Shown here in pieces: positions 14,576-14,615 of a DNA stretch of 14,615 bases. Numbering within the stretch: position 1 is the stretch's first letter; the number at the start of each line of letters is the position of its first letter. A program made the position numbers and the translations under genes. The DNA comes from Methylophaga sp. (GTDB lineage: Bacteria; Pseudomonadota; Gammaproteobacteria; Nitrosococcales; Methylophagaceae): positions 1 to 14,615 of the forward strand of contig NZ_JAUSCC010000029.1 in NCBI RefSeq assembly GCF_030651745.1. Direction: 5' to 3'. The notes under the pieces were generated by a model, which was not told where the DNA came from, ran no database searches, and saw nothing but the letters and a program-made list of their open reading frames with translations.

Positions 14576-14615
14576 AAATATCCTTAATAATTTCGATGTG
14601 CGTAGGTATTCATTA
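14576..14615 (-). other. cheB leader and probable end of an upstream gene
   Basis: The 40 bases contain the cheB ribosome binding site AAGGA (14581-14585). On the minus strand, stop codons occur in two frames (for example TAA at 14586-14584), so an upstream gene, perhaps cheA, may end here. Too little sequence is present to identify it. The frame of cheB itself is open to the edge, but without a start codon. Confidence 0.4.

Overview
The window looks like a chromosomal segment of a motile, polarly flagellated gammaproteobacterium of moderate G+C content. The protein sequences remind me of a Methylophaga-like marine methylotroph, but that genus call is an impression from memory and was not searched. 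Two things support a gammaproteobacterium. The minus-strand order cheB-motC-motD-parC-parP-cheW-(small ORF)-DUF2802 matches the polar chemotaxis/stator cluster of Pseudomonas and Vibrio. The biosynthetic IlvA has two C-terminal regulatory domains.

Layout. Bases 95-4521 are metabolic. ilvA (threonine deaminase, +) ends exactly where a secreted SIMPL-domain protein (-) ends. A 137-bp divergent region with two small palindromes then precedes the + strand operon pgl-glk-apaG (6-phosphogluconolactonase, glucokinase, ApaG). Bases 4533-5393 (-) encode an unusual single-pass membrane protein with an N-terminal GYF_2-like domain and an extracytoplasmic pentapeptide-repeat domain. A compact 63-bp divergent region, with -10-like elements on both strands, leads to fliK and a small FlhB C-terminal-domain homologue (ATGA overlap). 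A degenerate-receiver/GGDEF/EAL protein (7482-9323, +) follows behind its own promoter candidate. From 14575 down to 9320, the minus strand is one tightly packed chemotaxis/motor operon. Inside it, a -24/-12 (sigma-54 type) promoter candidate sits in the only large gap, just upstream of cheW.

How the parts work together. FliK measures the hook and triggers the export switch, and the FlhB-like protein belongs to the same system. MotC/MotD form a stator. CheW and CheB serve chemoreceptor signalling and adaptation. ParC and ParP place chemosensory arrays at the cell pole. The GGDEF/EAL protein may link c-di-GMP to this motility block. Pgl and Glk feed glucose 6-phosphate/6-phosphogluconate metabolism.

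Most of the window is ordinary core genome. The points most worth a second look are a 58-aa gene between cheW and DUF2802, a Glu-to-Gln change at a glucose-contacting position of Glk, the degenerate REC/GSDEF/EAL protein, the GYF_2-TM-pentapeptide protein, and the sigma-54-like/palindromic element before cheW. No RNA genes, CRISPR arrays, insertion sequences or prophage traces were seen, and no gene-free stretch exceeds 300 bases.
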